Part shown: positions 1 through 5,589 of the stretch, piece after piece
Layout of the letters: every line of letters starts with the position of its first letter
Position numbering within the stretch: position 1 is the first letter of the stretch
NCBI GenBank assembly: GCA_023415845.1
Contig: JAEZJB010000237.1
Coordinates: 1-5,589, forward strand
Length of the DNA: 5,589 bases
Direction: 5' to 3'
Origin: Chloroflexota bacterium
GTDB lineage: Bacteria > Chloroflexota > Chloroflexia > Thermomicrobiales > UBA6265
Position numbers and translations under genes: made by a program
The notes under the pieces: model-generated
The model's input: only the letters and a program-made list of their open reading frames with translations
Databases searched by the model: none
What the model was told of the DNA's origin: nothing

Positions 1-49
1 GCGCATACGCTGGCTGCGCATCGCCACACCTCGCAATGTATGTATTCCC

Positions 50-1231
50 CTACGAAAATGTTTCGTCGGCGGGCAGGGCAGCCGGACGGGTGACCGTGCT
101 TTCAATCAGGATGTGACGCCCCTGTTCGCTGGACTCGAGGGTGGCATGCATGACCTCAAGGACGTGGTAGGCCAGGGCGCCACTGGCGCGGGCTGGCGAG
201 CCGGTGCGGATGGCGTGGGCGAGGTCGGCCACGCCGAGCCCGCGTGAGTTGTCGGTGAACCCGTGCGTCAGAGGGACGGGTTCCCATTGCGGGCGATCGA
301 CGGTGTTGGGATCGGTCCTGTCGTCCGGAGTGCGCCCGACCGAGAGCGGGTCGCGCTTCGCCTTGAAGGCGGCGGGCTGGAGAATTTCGATGGTGCCGCC
401 GAAGGTGTTGGGGTCCGGGAGACGGAGTGTGCCTTCGGTCCCGTAGATCATGAGCCCGAAATGCTGGGTGTCGTAGACATCGAAGGATGTGGTGATGGTG
501 CCGATGGAGCCGCTGGCGAACTCCATCGAGGCGGCGATGTGGGTGGGAGTGTTGACGGTGATGACCTCACCGGCACGAGGTTCGCTGGTGATGGTGCGTT
601 CGGGGAACGAGATACCGGCGATCGACGCGACGCGGGCGACGGGACCGAGCAGCGAGACGAGGGCGGTAACGTAGTAGGGACCCATGTCCAGCATGGGTCC
701 GGCGCCGGGCTGGTAATAAAAGGCCGGGTCGGGGTGCCAGCTTTCATGGCCGTGCGAATACATGACGGCGGTGGCGGCGATCGGCAGGCCGATCATCCCT
801 TCGTCGATGAGCTGGCGGGCGGTCTGGAGGCCGCCGCCGAGGAAGGTGTCCGGGGCACCACCAACGAGGACGCCTCGCTCGGCGGCCAGGGCCAGAAGTT
901 CGCGACCCTGCTCGCAGGATTCGGTGAGCGGCTTCTCGTTGTAAACGGACTTGCCGGCCTCGACGATCTGGCGGGCGACCGGGTAGTGGGCCAGCGGAAT
1001 CGTGAGGTTGACGACGAGTTCGATGTCGTCGCGACCGAGCAACTCATCGACGGAAAGGGCTGCGATGCCGTACTTCTCGGCCCGGGCGTGGGCACGCTCC
1101 ACGATCATGTCGGCGATGGCGACCACCCGGACATTGGGAAAGCGGGTGGTGAGGTTGGCGAGGTAGATATCGGAAATGACCCCAGCGCCAATGATGCCGA
1201 CGCCGACGGGGGAGGATGCAGTGCCGCTCAT
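50..1231 (-). CDS. Gfo/Idh/MocA-family NAD(P)-dependent oxidoreductase (tandem paralog A)
   Basis: Predicted cytoplasmic dehydrogenase of 393 aa, likely acting on a sugar, cyclitol or glycoside hydroxyl with NAD(P). Seen: an N-terminal Rossmann fold with GIIGAGVIS (Gly15, Gly17; the third glycine of GxGxxG is Ser20), the family signature YNEKPL (Glu99-Lys100-Pro101), and a C-terminal alpha/beta domain starting near residue 125 with DTFLGGG and DMGPYY (Asp182, Tyr186). Tyr186 sits where many members have the catalytic His, as in glucose-fructose oxidoreductase-like enzymes. The ATG at 1231 is chosen over an in-frame TTG at 1267: it has an AGAAGGA-type ribosome site, and from it the protein aligns without gaps with the neighbouring paralog through most of its length. 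By hand count 51 of 88 residues (15-102) are identical to that paralog. About 25 extra residues (roughly 286-310) form a charged, Pro/Asp-rich insertion absent from the neighbour. It is probably expressed with the gene at 1337-2437. Family assignment is firm; the substrate is unknown. Confidence 0.93.
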   Translation of the reverse strand: MSGTASSPVGVGIIGAGVISDIYLANLTTRFPNVRVVAIADMIVERAHARAEKYGIAALSVDELLGRDDIELVVNLTIPLAHYPVARQIVEAGKSVYNEKPLTESCEQGRELLALAAERGVLVGGAPDTFLGGGLQTARQLIDEGMIGLPIAATAVMYSHGHESWHPDPAFYYQPGAGPMLDMGPYYVTALVSLLGPVARVASIAGISFPERTITSEPRAGEVITVNTPTHIAASMEFASGSIGTITTSFDVYDTQHFGLMIYGTEGTLRLPDPNTFGGTIEILQPAAFKAKRDPLSVGRTPDDRTDPNTVDRPQWEPVPLTHGFTDNSRGLGVADLAHAIRTGSPARASGALAYHVLEVMHATLESSEQGRHILIESTVTRPAALPADETFS

Positions 1232-1242
1232 GCCGGGTTGAG

Positions 1243-1249
1243 TCCTTCT
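1243..1249 (-). promoter_or_regulatory. Ribosome binding site for the 50-1231 gene
   Basis: Read on the minus strand this is AGAAGGA, ending 11 nt before the ATG at 1231. The spacing is slightly long but usable. It favours this ATG over the upstream TTG at 1267, whose use would place this site inside the coding region. Confidence 0.55.
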
Positions 1250-1251
1250 GG

Positions 1252-1303
1252 CCGCGAACAGGGCCAATCGTAGGGAGGGACTGGTCAGGACCGGGAACAG
1301 GGC
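1252..1303. repeat. Short direct repeat in the gap between the tandem oxidoreductase genes
   Basis: CCGCGAACAGGGC (1252-1264) and CCGGGAACAGGGC (1291-1303) match at 12 of 13 bases, 39 bp apart start to start. The distal copy abuts the hairpin at 1303-1331. The copies may be regulatory half-sites upstream of the 50-1231 gene or a chance match in GC-rich DNA. No function can be assigned. Confidence 0.35.
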
Positions 1304-1331
1304 GGAGCCAGCGGGTTGATTGCTGGCTCCG
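1303..1331 (-). terminator. Strong hairpin just downstream of the 1337-2437 gene (terminator-like or processing/stability element)
   Basis: CGGAGCCAGC (1303-1312) and GCTGGCTCCG (1322-1331) form a perfect 10-bp inverted repeat with a 9-nt loop. On the minus strand it starts 5 nt after the TGA stop at 1337-1339 and lies about 70 nt before the start of the next gene. No T-run follows the stem on the minus strand (the next bases are GC-rich), so it is not a classic intrinsic terminator. It could attenuate read-through into the 50-1231 gene, protect the 3' end of the upstream message, or be a partial terminator. The structure is certain; its role is inferred. Confidence 0.6.
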
Positions 1332-1336
1332 GTGGA

Positions 1337-2437
1337 TCAGGCGTCCTGCGGGAGGAGCGGCGGGCGCTCGAGCGTGCTCTCGACCGTGACGGCAGTCCCG
1401 GAATCGGCCGATTCCAGCACCGAGGTCATGACATCGAGCGTGTGGTAACCGAGTGCGCCGCTGGCCCGGGGGGTACCGCCGGTGCGGAGGGCGTTGGCCA
1501 TGTCCCAGGCGCCAAGGCCACGGCTGTTATCGGTGTGGCCGAAGGTCAGGGGCAGCGACGACCATTCGCGCTGACCGGCCTTGAGGAGCTCGATGGGACC
1601 GCCGAACGTGTTGGGATCCGGCAGGCGGAGCGTACCTTCCTCGCCGTAGATGACCAGGGTGGAGTTCTTCGATTCCCAGACATCGAAGGAGGCCCCGAGG
1701 TTGCCAACGACGCCATTCTCGAACTCGATGGCACTCTGGATGTGGGTGGGGGTGTTGACCGGAATCGCGGTGCCCTTCTTCGGGCCTTCGGCGGTCACGA
1801 GGCGTTCGGGGAAGGTGATGTTGGCGAGGGCGCTGACCCGCCTGACCGGCCCGAGGATGGCGGCCATGGCCTGGACGTAGTAGACGCCGACGTCGAACAG
1901 CGGACCGGCACCGGGCTGGAAGAAGAAATACGGATCCGGGTGCCACATCTCCATGCCGTGGTTCAGCATCTGGGCACTGACTGCGATGGGACGACCGATG
2001 ATGCCGTCGTCGAGGTACTTGCGGGCACTCTGGAGACCGCCACCGAGGAAGGTGTCGGGGGCGGAGCCGACGAGGACACCCCGGGCGGCGGCCTCCTCGA
2101 GGAGCTTGCGGCCGTCCTCGCGATTGATGGCGAGCGGCTTCTCGTTGTAGGCGCTCTTGCCGTTGGCGATGGCCTTGAGGGCGACCTCGGCGTGGACGGC
2201 GGGGATGGTGAGATTGACGATGATATCCACATCGGGGTGGGCGAGCAGGTCATCGACGGAGAAGGCACCGACGCCGAACTTTTTGGCGCGGTCCTCGGCG
2301 CGCTCGACGAGGATGTCTGCCACACCGACGACTTCGATGCCGTCGAACACGGTGGTGAGGTTTTGCAGGTAGATCTCCGAGATCACACCTGCGCCCACGA
2401 TGCCGACCTTGATGGTGCCTTCTGCCTGTGTGGTCAT
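1337..2437 (-). CDS. Gfo/Idh/MocA-family NAD(P)-dependent oxidoreductase (tandem paralog B)
   Basis: Predicted soluble dehydrogenase of 366 aa, a typical length for the family. Seen: Rossmann nucleotide-binding start KVGIVGAGVIS (Gly15, Gly17, Ser20), the YNEKPL signature (Glu99-Lys100-Pro101) that holds the nicotinamide-side lysine in this family, and a C-terminal substrate domain with DTFLGGG, WHPDP and DVGVYY (Asp182, Tyr186, Tyr replacing the usual His). The ATG at 2437 is chosen because an in-frame extension to 2545 (36 residues) has no family resemblance and would consume most of the divergent promoter region, while GGACGGAG lies directly upstream. It is about 58% identical to the adjacent paralog over residues 15-102, so the pair comes from a tandem duplication that has since diverged. 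It is first in the minus-strand unit and divergent from the gene at 2610. It probably oxidises a sugar- or cyclitol-like compound; substrate and cofactor preference cannot be read from the sequence. Confidence 0.94.
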   Translation of the reverse strand: MTTQAEGTIKVGIVGAGVISEIYLQNLTTVFDGIEVVGVADILVERAEDRAKKFGVGAFSVDDLLAHPDVDIIVNLTIPAVHAEVALKAIANGKSAYNEKPLAINREDGRKLLEEAAARGVLVGSAPDTFLGGGLQSARKYLDDGIIGRPIAVSAQMLNHGMEMWHPDPYFFFQPGAGPLFDVGVYYVQAMAAILGPVRRVSALANITFPERLVTAEGPKKGTAIPVNTPTHIQSAIEFENGVVGNLGASFDVWESKNSTLVIYGEEGTLRLPDPNTFGGPIELLKAGQREWSSLPLTFGHTDNSRGLGAWDMANALRTGGTPRASGALGYHTLDVMTSVLESADSGTAVTVESTLERPPLLPQDA

Positions 2438-2441
2438 ATGA

Positions 2442-2449
2442 CTCCGTCC
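2442..2449 (-). promoter_or_regulatory. Ribosome binding site for the 1337-2437 gene
   Basis: Read on the minus strand this is GGACGGAG, with its GGAG ending only 4 nt before the ATG at 2437. The spacing is short, but the site supports this start over the upstream in-frame extension. Confidence 0.5.
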
Positions 2450-2502
2450 ATCGTGCTGAAAGCCTGCAGCCCGGGAAATCCCCGGATTGGTCCTGATGCT
2501 GA

Positions 2503-2545
2503 ATGGTACCCCGGGATCGCGGAATACGGAGATTACGGGTACCAT
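2503..2545. promoter_or_regulatory. Candidate operator: 9-bp perfect inverted repeat around GGTACC
   Basis: ATGGTACCC (2503-2511) and GGGTACCAT (2537-2545) are exact reverse complements separated by 25 bp. Each arm contains the self-palindromic GGTACC, and the two GGTACC centres are 33 bp apart, close to three helical turns, so bound proteins could face the same side. Its place in the middle of a divergent promoter region fits a regulator binding site controlling both units. No regulator gene is in the window, so the cognate protein is unknown. Confidence 0.4.
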
Positions 2546-2598
2546 GCTTCCTCTATCGAAAAGGCTCTGTCAAGCAGACGGACTGGCAGGTGACAGAA

Positions 2599-2605
2599 AG
2601 GGTGA
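2599..2605 (+). promoter_or_regulatory. Ribosome binding site for the 2610-3656 gene
   Basis: AGGGTGA ends 4 nt before the ATG at 2610 and resembles the 3' half of the consensus AGGAGGTGA. It fixes the start at 2610 rather than an upstream TTG at 2487, which would add 41 residues without family resemblance. Confidence 0.55.
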
Positions 2606-2609
2606 CCAA

Positions 2610-3656
2610 ATGACGTCAAGGGTGAAGCTCGTTCACGTGGGGCTCGGGGGTTGGGGCCTCGATTGGGAGCGCAATGCCATTCCGCCAGTCGCCGAGATCG
2701 ACACGGTGGCGTGGGTGGATGCCCATGCCCCGACGCTGGCGGCCGCGCAGGAGAAGCTGGGCCTGCCCAGTGACCGGTGCTTCACCTCGATTGCCGATGC
2801 GTTTGCGGCGGTCGATGCCGATGCCCTGTTGATCACGGCTCCCCAGCCGGCGCACGTGCCGCTGGCGATCGAGGCGATGGAAGCGGGCAAGCACGTGCTG
2901 TGCGAGAAGCCGCTCTCGGTATCGATCGAAGAGGGGAAGCTGGCGGTCGAGGTGGCGGAGCGGACGGGCAATGTGCTGATGGTGAGCCAGCAGTACCGCA
3001 ATTACCCGGCGGTGCGGAAAGCGGCCCAACTGGTGGCGAACCGCCATTTTGGTGATGTGGGCACGGTGCGGGTGGACTTCCGGAAGTGGGCCAACACGGC
3101 GGCGCGGGAAGGGCACAAGCACTACTTCATCGATCACCCGCTGATCTTCGACATGGCAATTCACCACTTCGACCTGATGCGCTGCGTGCTGCAGCGTGAA
3201 CCGGTGAGCGTTTACGCCAAGGTGACCGATCCGGCGTGGAGCAAATTCGAACAGGAAGGAGCGGCCGCGATCACGATCGAGTTCGAGGGTGGGATCGTGG
3301 TCTCGTATCGTGGCTCGTGGGTGAGCCCGGACAAGCCCACGACCTGGGCGGGTGACTGGAACCTCGAGTGCGAGACTGGCACGATCTTCTTCACCAGCCG
3401 CGAAGGTGGGGAAGCAGGTGTCAGCGGTGACGTGGTGACGACCTACGAGCCGGGTGTTGGCGAGCGGCGCGTGAGCCTCGTCAAGCCGCGGTTCTGGGGA
3501 CGTTCGGCGGGATTGGTCCGGTTCGCGGAAGCGATTGCCAGTGGCGAGGCACCGGAAACGTCGGCACGGGACAACCTTGGTTCGATCGCGCTGATGGAAG
3601 CCGCAGCGCGAGCGTCGTTGAGCGGCGAGGTCGAGCCGGTTGAGCGGGTCTTCTGA
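2610..3656 (+). CDS. Gfo/Idh/MocA-family oxidoreductase with canonical catalytic His
   Basis: Predicted cytoplasmic NAD(P)-dependent dehydrogenase of 348 aa, normal family length. Seen: a complete dinucleotide-binding GLGGWG (Gly11, Gly13, Gly16), the signature CEKPL (Glu99-Lys100-Pro101), then a C-terminal alpha/beta domain that opens with QQYRNYP and carries DMAIHHFD (Asp181, His185, Asp188), matching the family's DxxxHxxD active-site pattern seen in inositol dehydrogenase-type enzymes. It is clearly a different subfamily from the two minus-strand paralogs, which have Tyr at the His position. It is first gene of a plus-strand unit; its last 17 bp overlap the HIT gene, which in turn overlaps the sulfatase, implying shared transcription. 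A role in oxidising or reducing a sugar or cyclitol that the sulfatase also handles is a reasonable inference, but no substrate can be named. TGA stop at 3654-3656. Confidence 0.94.
   Translation: MTSRVKLVHVGLGGWGLDWERNAIPPVAEIDTVAWVDAHAPTLAAAQEKLGLPSDRCFTSIADAFAAVDADALLITAPQPAHVPLAIEAMEAGKHVLCEKPLSVSIEEGKLAVEVAERTGNVLMVSQQYRNYPAVRKAAQLVANRHFGDVGTVRVDFRKWANTAAREGHKHYFIDHPLIFDMAIHHFDLMRCVLQREPVSVYAKVTDPAWSKFEQEGAAAITIEFEGGIVVSYRGSWVSPDKPTTWAGDWNLECETGTIFFTSREGGEAGVSGDVVTTYEPGVGERRVSLVKPRFWGRSAGLVRFAEAIASGEAPETSARDNLGSIALMEAAARASLSGEVEPVERVF
3627..3630 (+). promoter_or_regulatory. Ribosome binding site supporting the TTG start of the HIT gene
   Basis: GAGG (within GGCGAGG) lies inside the end of the upstream oxidoreductase gene, 9 nt before the TTG at 3640. 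Since no ATG or GTG occurs in frame before the conserved Cys-x-x-Cys, this site is the main support for a TTG start. Confidence 0.5.
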
Positions 3657-4164
3657 TCCCGACCGCAGCATTTCGCGCAGGTATCGTCACGCACCGGAGG
3701 GGTATGACTGCCCGTTTTGCCGCCTGGTGCGTGACGAGCACACATCGGCGGGGACCGGGCCGGCGGATATTGTGCTGGCCGACGAATGGGTGACCGCGTT
3801 CCTGTCACTGCACTGGCGTGCCACCAATCCCGGCCATGTGCTGGTGGTGCCGAATGCGCATCACGAAAACCTGTACGAGATGCCCGACGAGTTCGGGGCA
3901 CCGCTGTTGGGGGCGATGCGCCGGGTGGCCCTGGCGATGAAAGTGGCCTATGGCTGCGACGGCGTATCGATTGCCCAGAACAACGAGCCGGACGGCAACC
4001 AGGACGTCTGGCATTATCACGTGCATGTGTTTCCCCGGTACGCGGGGGATGACCTTTTCCGCTCCCGCTTCCGGTTGACCACCGCGACGGAGCGAGCGCC
4101 GTATGCGGAGAAGCTCCGGGCGGCGCTGGCCGACGACAACCTGCAAGGTGCTAGACAATCGTGA
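3640..4164 (+). CDS. HIT-family (histidine triad) nucleotide hydrolase/transferase
   Basis: A 174-aa soluble HIT protein. The family cleaves nucleotide phosphoramidates, dinucleoside polyphosphates or related nucleotide conjugates through an AMP-histidine intermediate. Seen: CPFC (Cys24, Cys27), a zinc-binding pair common in bacterial members; NPGHVLVVP (His66) with a following HHENL; and the histidine triad QDVWHYHVHVFPR, with His125, His127 and His129 spaced as required. His127 is the predicted nucleophile. The catalytic motif is intact. The start is a TTG: the frame is open only from a stop at 3619-3621, and no ATG or GTG precedes CPFC. The start overlaps the upstream oxidoreductase by 17 bp, and the TGA shares 4 bp with the GTG of the sulfatase gene, so it is the middle gene of a coupled operon. 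Its substrate is unknown. Some HIT enzymes also cleave adenylyl sulfate, which would suit a sulfatase neighbour, but that link is speculative. Confidence 0.92.
   Translation: MSGSSDPDRSISRRYRHAPEGYDCPFCRLVRDEHTSAGTGPADIVLADEWVTAFLSLHWRATNPGHVLVVPNAHHENLYEMPDEFGAPLLGAMRRVALAMKVAYGCDGVSIAQNNEPDGNQDVWHYHVHVFPRYAGDDLFRSRFRLTTATERAPYAEKLRAALADDNLQGARQS
4145..4150 (+). promoter_or_regulatory. Ribosome binding site for the sulfatase GTG start
   Basis: AAGGTG lies in the end of the HIT gene, 10 nt before the GTG at 4161. Together with the 4-bp GTGA stop/start overlap it supports this start and suggests coupled translation. Confidence 0.55.
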
Positions 4165-5589
4165 CAACACCCAACATCCTGCTGATTACCAGCGACCAGC
4201 AGCACTGGTACACGCTGGGACGGGACAACCCACGCATCCAGACCCCGAACCTCGACCGATTGGCCGATGGCGGCATGCAGTTCGACCGGGCGTATTGCCC
4301 CAATCCGGTCTGCTCGCCATCACGGTCGTCGATCATCACCGGGCAATACCCTTCCAGCCATGGGTGCTGGACGATTGGGGTGAAGCTGGACGAACAGGTG
4401 CCGACGGTGGGCGAGATGCTGCAGGCGGCGGGGTATGCCACGACCCTGATCGGCAAGGCGCATTTCCAGCCATTGCGGTCGGCGCCGGACCAGGTTTCGC
4501 TGGAGACGCCGGAGAACATTCGCGATCTGGATTTCTGGCGGACGTTCAACGGACCCTGGTATGGCTTCGAGCGAGTGGAACTCGGCCGGATGCACGGTGA
4601 TGAGTACCTGGTGGGCCAGCACTACGCGATCTGGCTGGAAGAGCACGGGCTGGACAACTGGGCAGACTACTTCATGGCGATGCCGGGTGAACTACCGCGA
4701 CCGGTGCGACGTGGGGCTTGGGAATTGCCCGCCGACCGGCATTACACGACCTGGACGGCGGAGCGCTCGATCGCGGCGATGGAGCGGGCGGTGGACGCGG
4801 GCAGGCCGTTCTTCATCTGGTCGTCGTTCCACGATCCGCATCCGCCCTATGTGGTGCCAGAGCCGTGGGCATCGATGTATGACCCGGCAGACATGGAGCC
4901 CGGGACGCTGCAGCCGGGCGAGCTGGCGTTGATGTCGGAAATGCACCAGATGACCCAGCTCCAGGCGCCGGATTACGCGGCGTGGGTCGAGAGTGGATAC
5001 CCCACCCATGGGTATGTCTCGCACCTGGTGGATGACGAGCAACTGCGCAAGGACATGGCGATCTATTACGGGATGATCTCGTTCATGGATGCCGAGATCG
5101 GGCGGATGCTGGACAAACTCGATGAAATCGGGATTGCCGATTCGACGCTGGTGGTCTTCACCACGGATCATGGGCACTTCCTGGGGCATCACGGGATGAC
5201 GGCGAAGGGACCATTCCACTACGAAGACGTGATTCGCCTGCCGTTCGTGGTGCGGATGCCGGACAGGGTGCCGGCAGGAGAGCGGTCAGCGGCGCTGCAG
5301 AGCCTGGTTGACCTCGCGCCGACCTTCCTCGAGGTGGCGGGAATCGACGTGCCGGGGGTGATGCAGGGGGTTTCGCAGTGGCCGGTGTGGACCGGTGAGG
5401 CGGAGCGCGCGCGGGACTGGGTGATTGTCGAGAACCGGCATCAGCCGACCCTGGTGCACCTGCGCACGTATGTCGAAGACCGGTACAAGCTGACGGTCTA
5501 TCGCGGGCGCGACGACGGGGAACTGTTTGACCTGCAGGAGGACCCGGAAGAGCGGCAGAACCGGTGGCGTGACCCCGCCTACGCTGCGA
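4161..5589 (+). CDS. Sulfatase (formylglycine-dependent, alkaline phosphatase superfamily), C-terminus cut by window end
   Basis: 476 codons are visible with no stop; the frame continues past the edge. Predicted to hydrolyse sulfate esters, or possibly phosphate/phosphonate esters as in related phosphonate monoester hydrolases. Seen: NILLITSDQQ with metal-ligand Asp12 and Gln13; CSPSR (Cys51 to Arg55), the C-x-P-x-R signature whose cysteine becomes formylglycine; TGQYPSSHG (His67); GKAHF (Lys99, His101); FHDPHPPY (His224, His227); TTDHGHFLGHHG (metal ligands Asp336, His337) followed by Lys349; and the late ELFDLQEDPEE (from residue 454) that normally sits a few dozen residues from the end, so little is missing. 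All key catalytic residues are present. The GTG at 4161 starts directly at the first beta strand, leaving no signal peptide, so the enzyme is probably cytoplasmic and its substrate imported. It overlaps the HIT gene by 4 bp. A sulfatase-activating enzyme must be encoded elsewhere. The substrate cannot be told. Confidence 0.93.
   Translation, partial: MTTPNILLITSDQQHWYTLGRDNPRIQTPNLDRLADGGMQFDRAYCPNPVCSPSRSSIITGQYPSSHGCWTIGVKLDEQVPTVGEMLQAAGYATTLIGKAHFQPLRSAPDQVSLETPENIRDLDFWRTFNGPWYGFERVELGRMHGDEYLVGQHYAIWLEEHGLDNWADYFMAMPGELPRPVRRGAWELPADRHYTTWTAERSIAAMERAVDAGRPFFIWSSFHDPHPPYVVPEPWASMYDPADMEPGTLQPGELALMSEMHQMTQLQAPDYAAWVESGYPTHGYVSHLVDDEQLRKDMAIYYGMISFMDAEIGRMLDKLDEIGIADSTLVVFTTDHGHFLGHHGMTAKGPFHYEDVIRLPFVVRMPDRVPAGERSAALQSLVDLAPTFLEVAGIDVPGVMQGVSQWPVWTGEAERARDWVIVENRHQPTLVHLRTYVEDRYKLTVYRGRDDGELFDLQEDPEERQNRWRDPAYAA

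Larger units (their letters stand above)
2438..2609. promoter_or_regulatory. Divergent intergenic region between the two transcription units
   Basis: This 172-bp gap separates two genes transcribed away from each other, so both promoters should lie here. I could not find convincing -35/-10 pairs; the best minus-strand -10-like hexamer is CGTAAT (2532-2537), with a poor -35. The gap also holds CCGGG-N5-CCCGG (2471-2485), two copies of CCCGGGA (2470-2476 and 2510-2516), the 9-bp inverted repeat described separately, and a 7-bp inverted repeat TCTGTCA/TGACAGA (2566-2572 and 2591-2597) just before the plus-strand ribosome site. Confidence 0.6.

Noticed and set aside
1..49. Repeated GCGCAT (1-6 and 16-21) near the left edge
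   Set aside because: Six bases repeated in GC-rich DNA is expected by chance, and there is no associated structure.
263..1273. Long plus-strand open frame (336 codons) opposite the 50-1231 gene
   Set aside because: It is an antisense shadow with Gly/Asp-rich composition. It resembles the frame opposite the paralog only because the sense genes are paralogous.
2471..2485. CCGGG-N5-CCCGG inverted repeat
   Set aside because: The arms are only 5 bp and pure G+C, which is too common in this base composition to call an operator by itself.
2438..2545. N-terminal extension of the 1337-2437 gene to 2545
   Set aside because: The extra 36 residues look like translated promoter DNA. The ATG at 2437 has a ribosome site and gives an N-terminus that lines up with the paralog.
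1316..2593. Long plus-strand open frame (425 codons) opposite the 1337-2437 gene
   Set aside because: It is antisense to a clear Gfo/Idh/MocA gene, its translation is low-complexity Gly/Asp/Glu/Val-rich, and it has no domain motif. Such frames arise from codon bias in GC-rich DNA.
2616..3671. Long minus-strand open frame (351 codons) opposite the 2610-3656 gene
   Set aside because: Arg/His-rich shadow translation with no recognisable fold; the sense strand carries complete catalytic motifs.
4103..4600. Plus-strand 165-codon frame spanning the HIT/sulfatase junction
   Set aside because: It is out of frame with both genes; the sulfatase frame through the same bases carries the CSPSR and GKAHF motifs.
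4692..5219. Minus-strand open frame opposite the sulfatase
   Set aside because: Arg/His-rich antisense translation with no motif, over conserved sulfatase coding sequence.

Overview
The window is GC-rich (about 60-65% G+C by eye) and bacterial, with tightly packed genes and purine-rich ribosome binding sites. No marker gene fixes the lineage. The gene style (arrays of Gfo/Idh/MocA oxidoreductases next to a sulfatase without a signal peptide) would suit an environmental Chloroflexota-type or similar soil/aquatic bacterium, but that is a low-confidence guess.

Layout. Two minus-strand genes (50-1231 and 1337-2437) encode closely related Gfo/Idh/MocA-family NAD(P)-dependent oxidoreductases in tandem, 105 bp apart. 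The gap holds a strong hairpin and a short direct repeat. A 172-bp divergent intergenic region (2438-2609) follows, with a perfect 9-bp inverted repeat that could be an operator. On the plus strand is an overlapping three-gene unit: a third, more distant Gfo/Idh/MocA oxidoreductase (2610-3656), a HIT-family nucleotide hydrolase/transferase (3640-4164, TTG start) and a sulfatase of the formylglycine-dependent family (4161 to the window end, GTG start, C-terminus cut off). The overlaps are 17 bp and 4 bp, so the three are almost certainly co-transcribed and probably translationally coupled. Positions 1-49 lie downstream of the first gene and show nothing recognisable.

How it may work together (inference). 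The three dehydrogenases look fit for redox steps on sugars, cyclitols or glycosides, and the sulfatase for hydrolysing a sulfate ester (or a related phospho-ester) in the cytoplasm. The set is best read as part of a carbohydrate-catabolism locus for a modified, perhaps sulfated, sugar. The HIT protein is the unexpected partner. It could be a generic housekeeping enzyme captured in the operon, or it could act on a nucleotide conjugate such as adenylyl sulfate. No transporter, regulator or sulfatase-maturation gene is present in the window, so substrate and control remain open.
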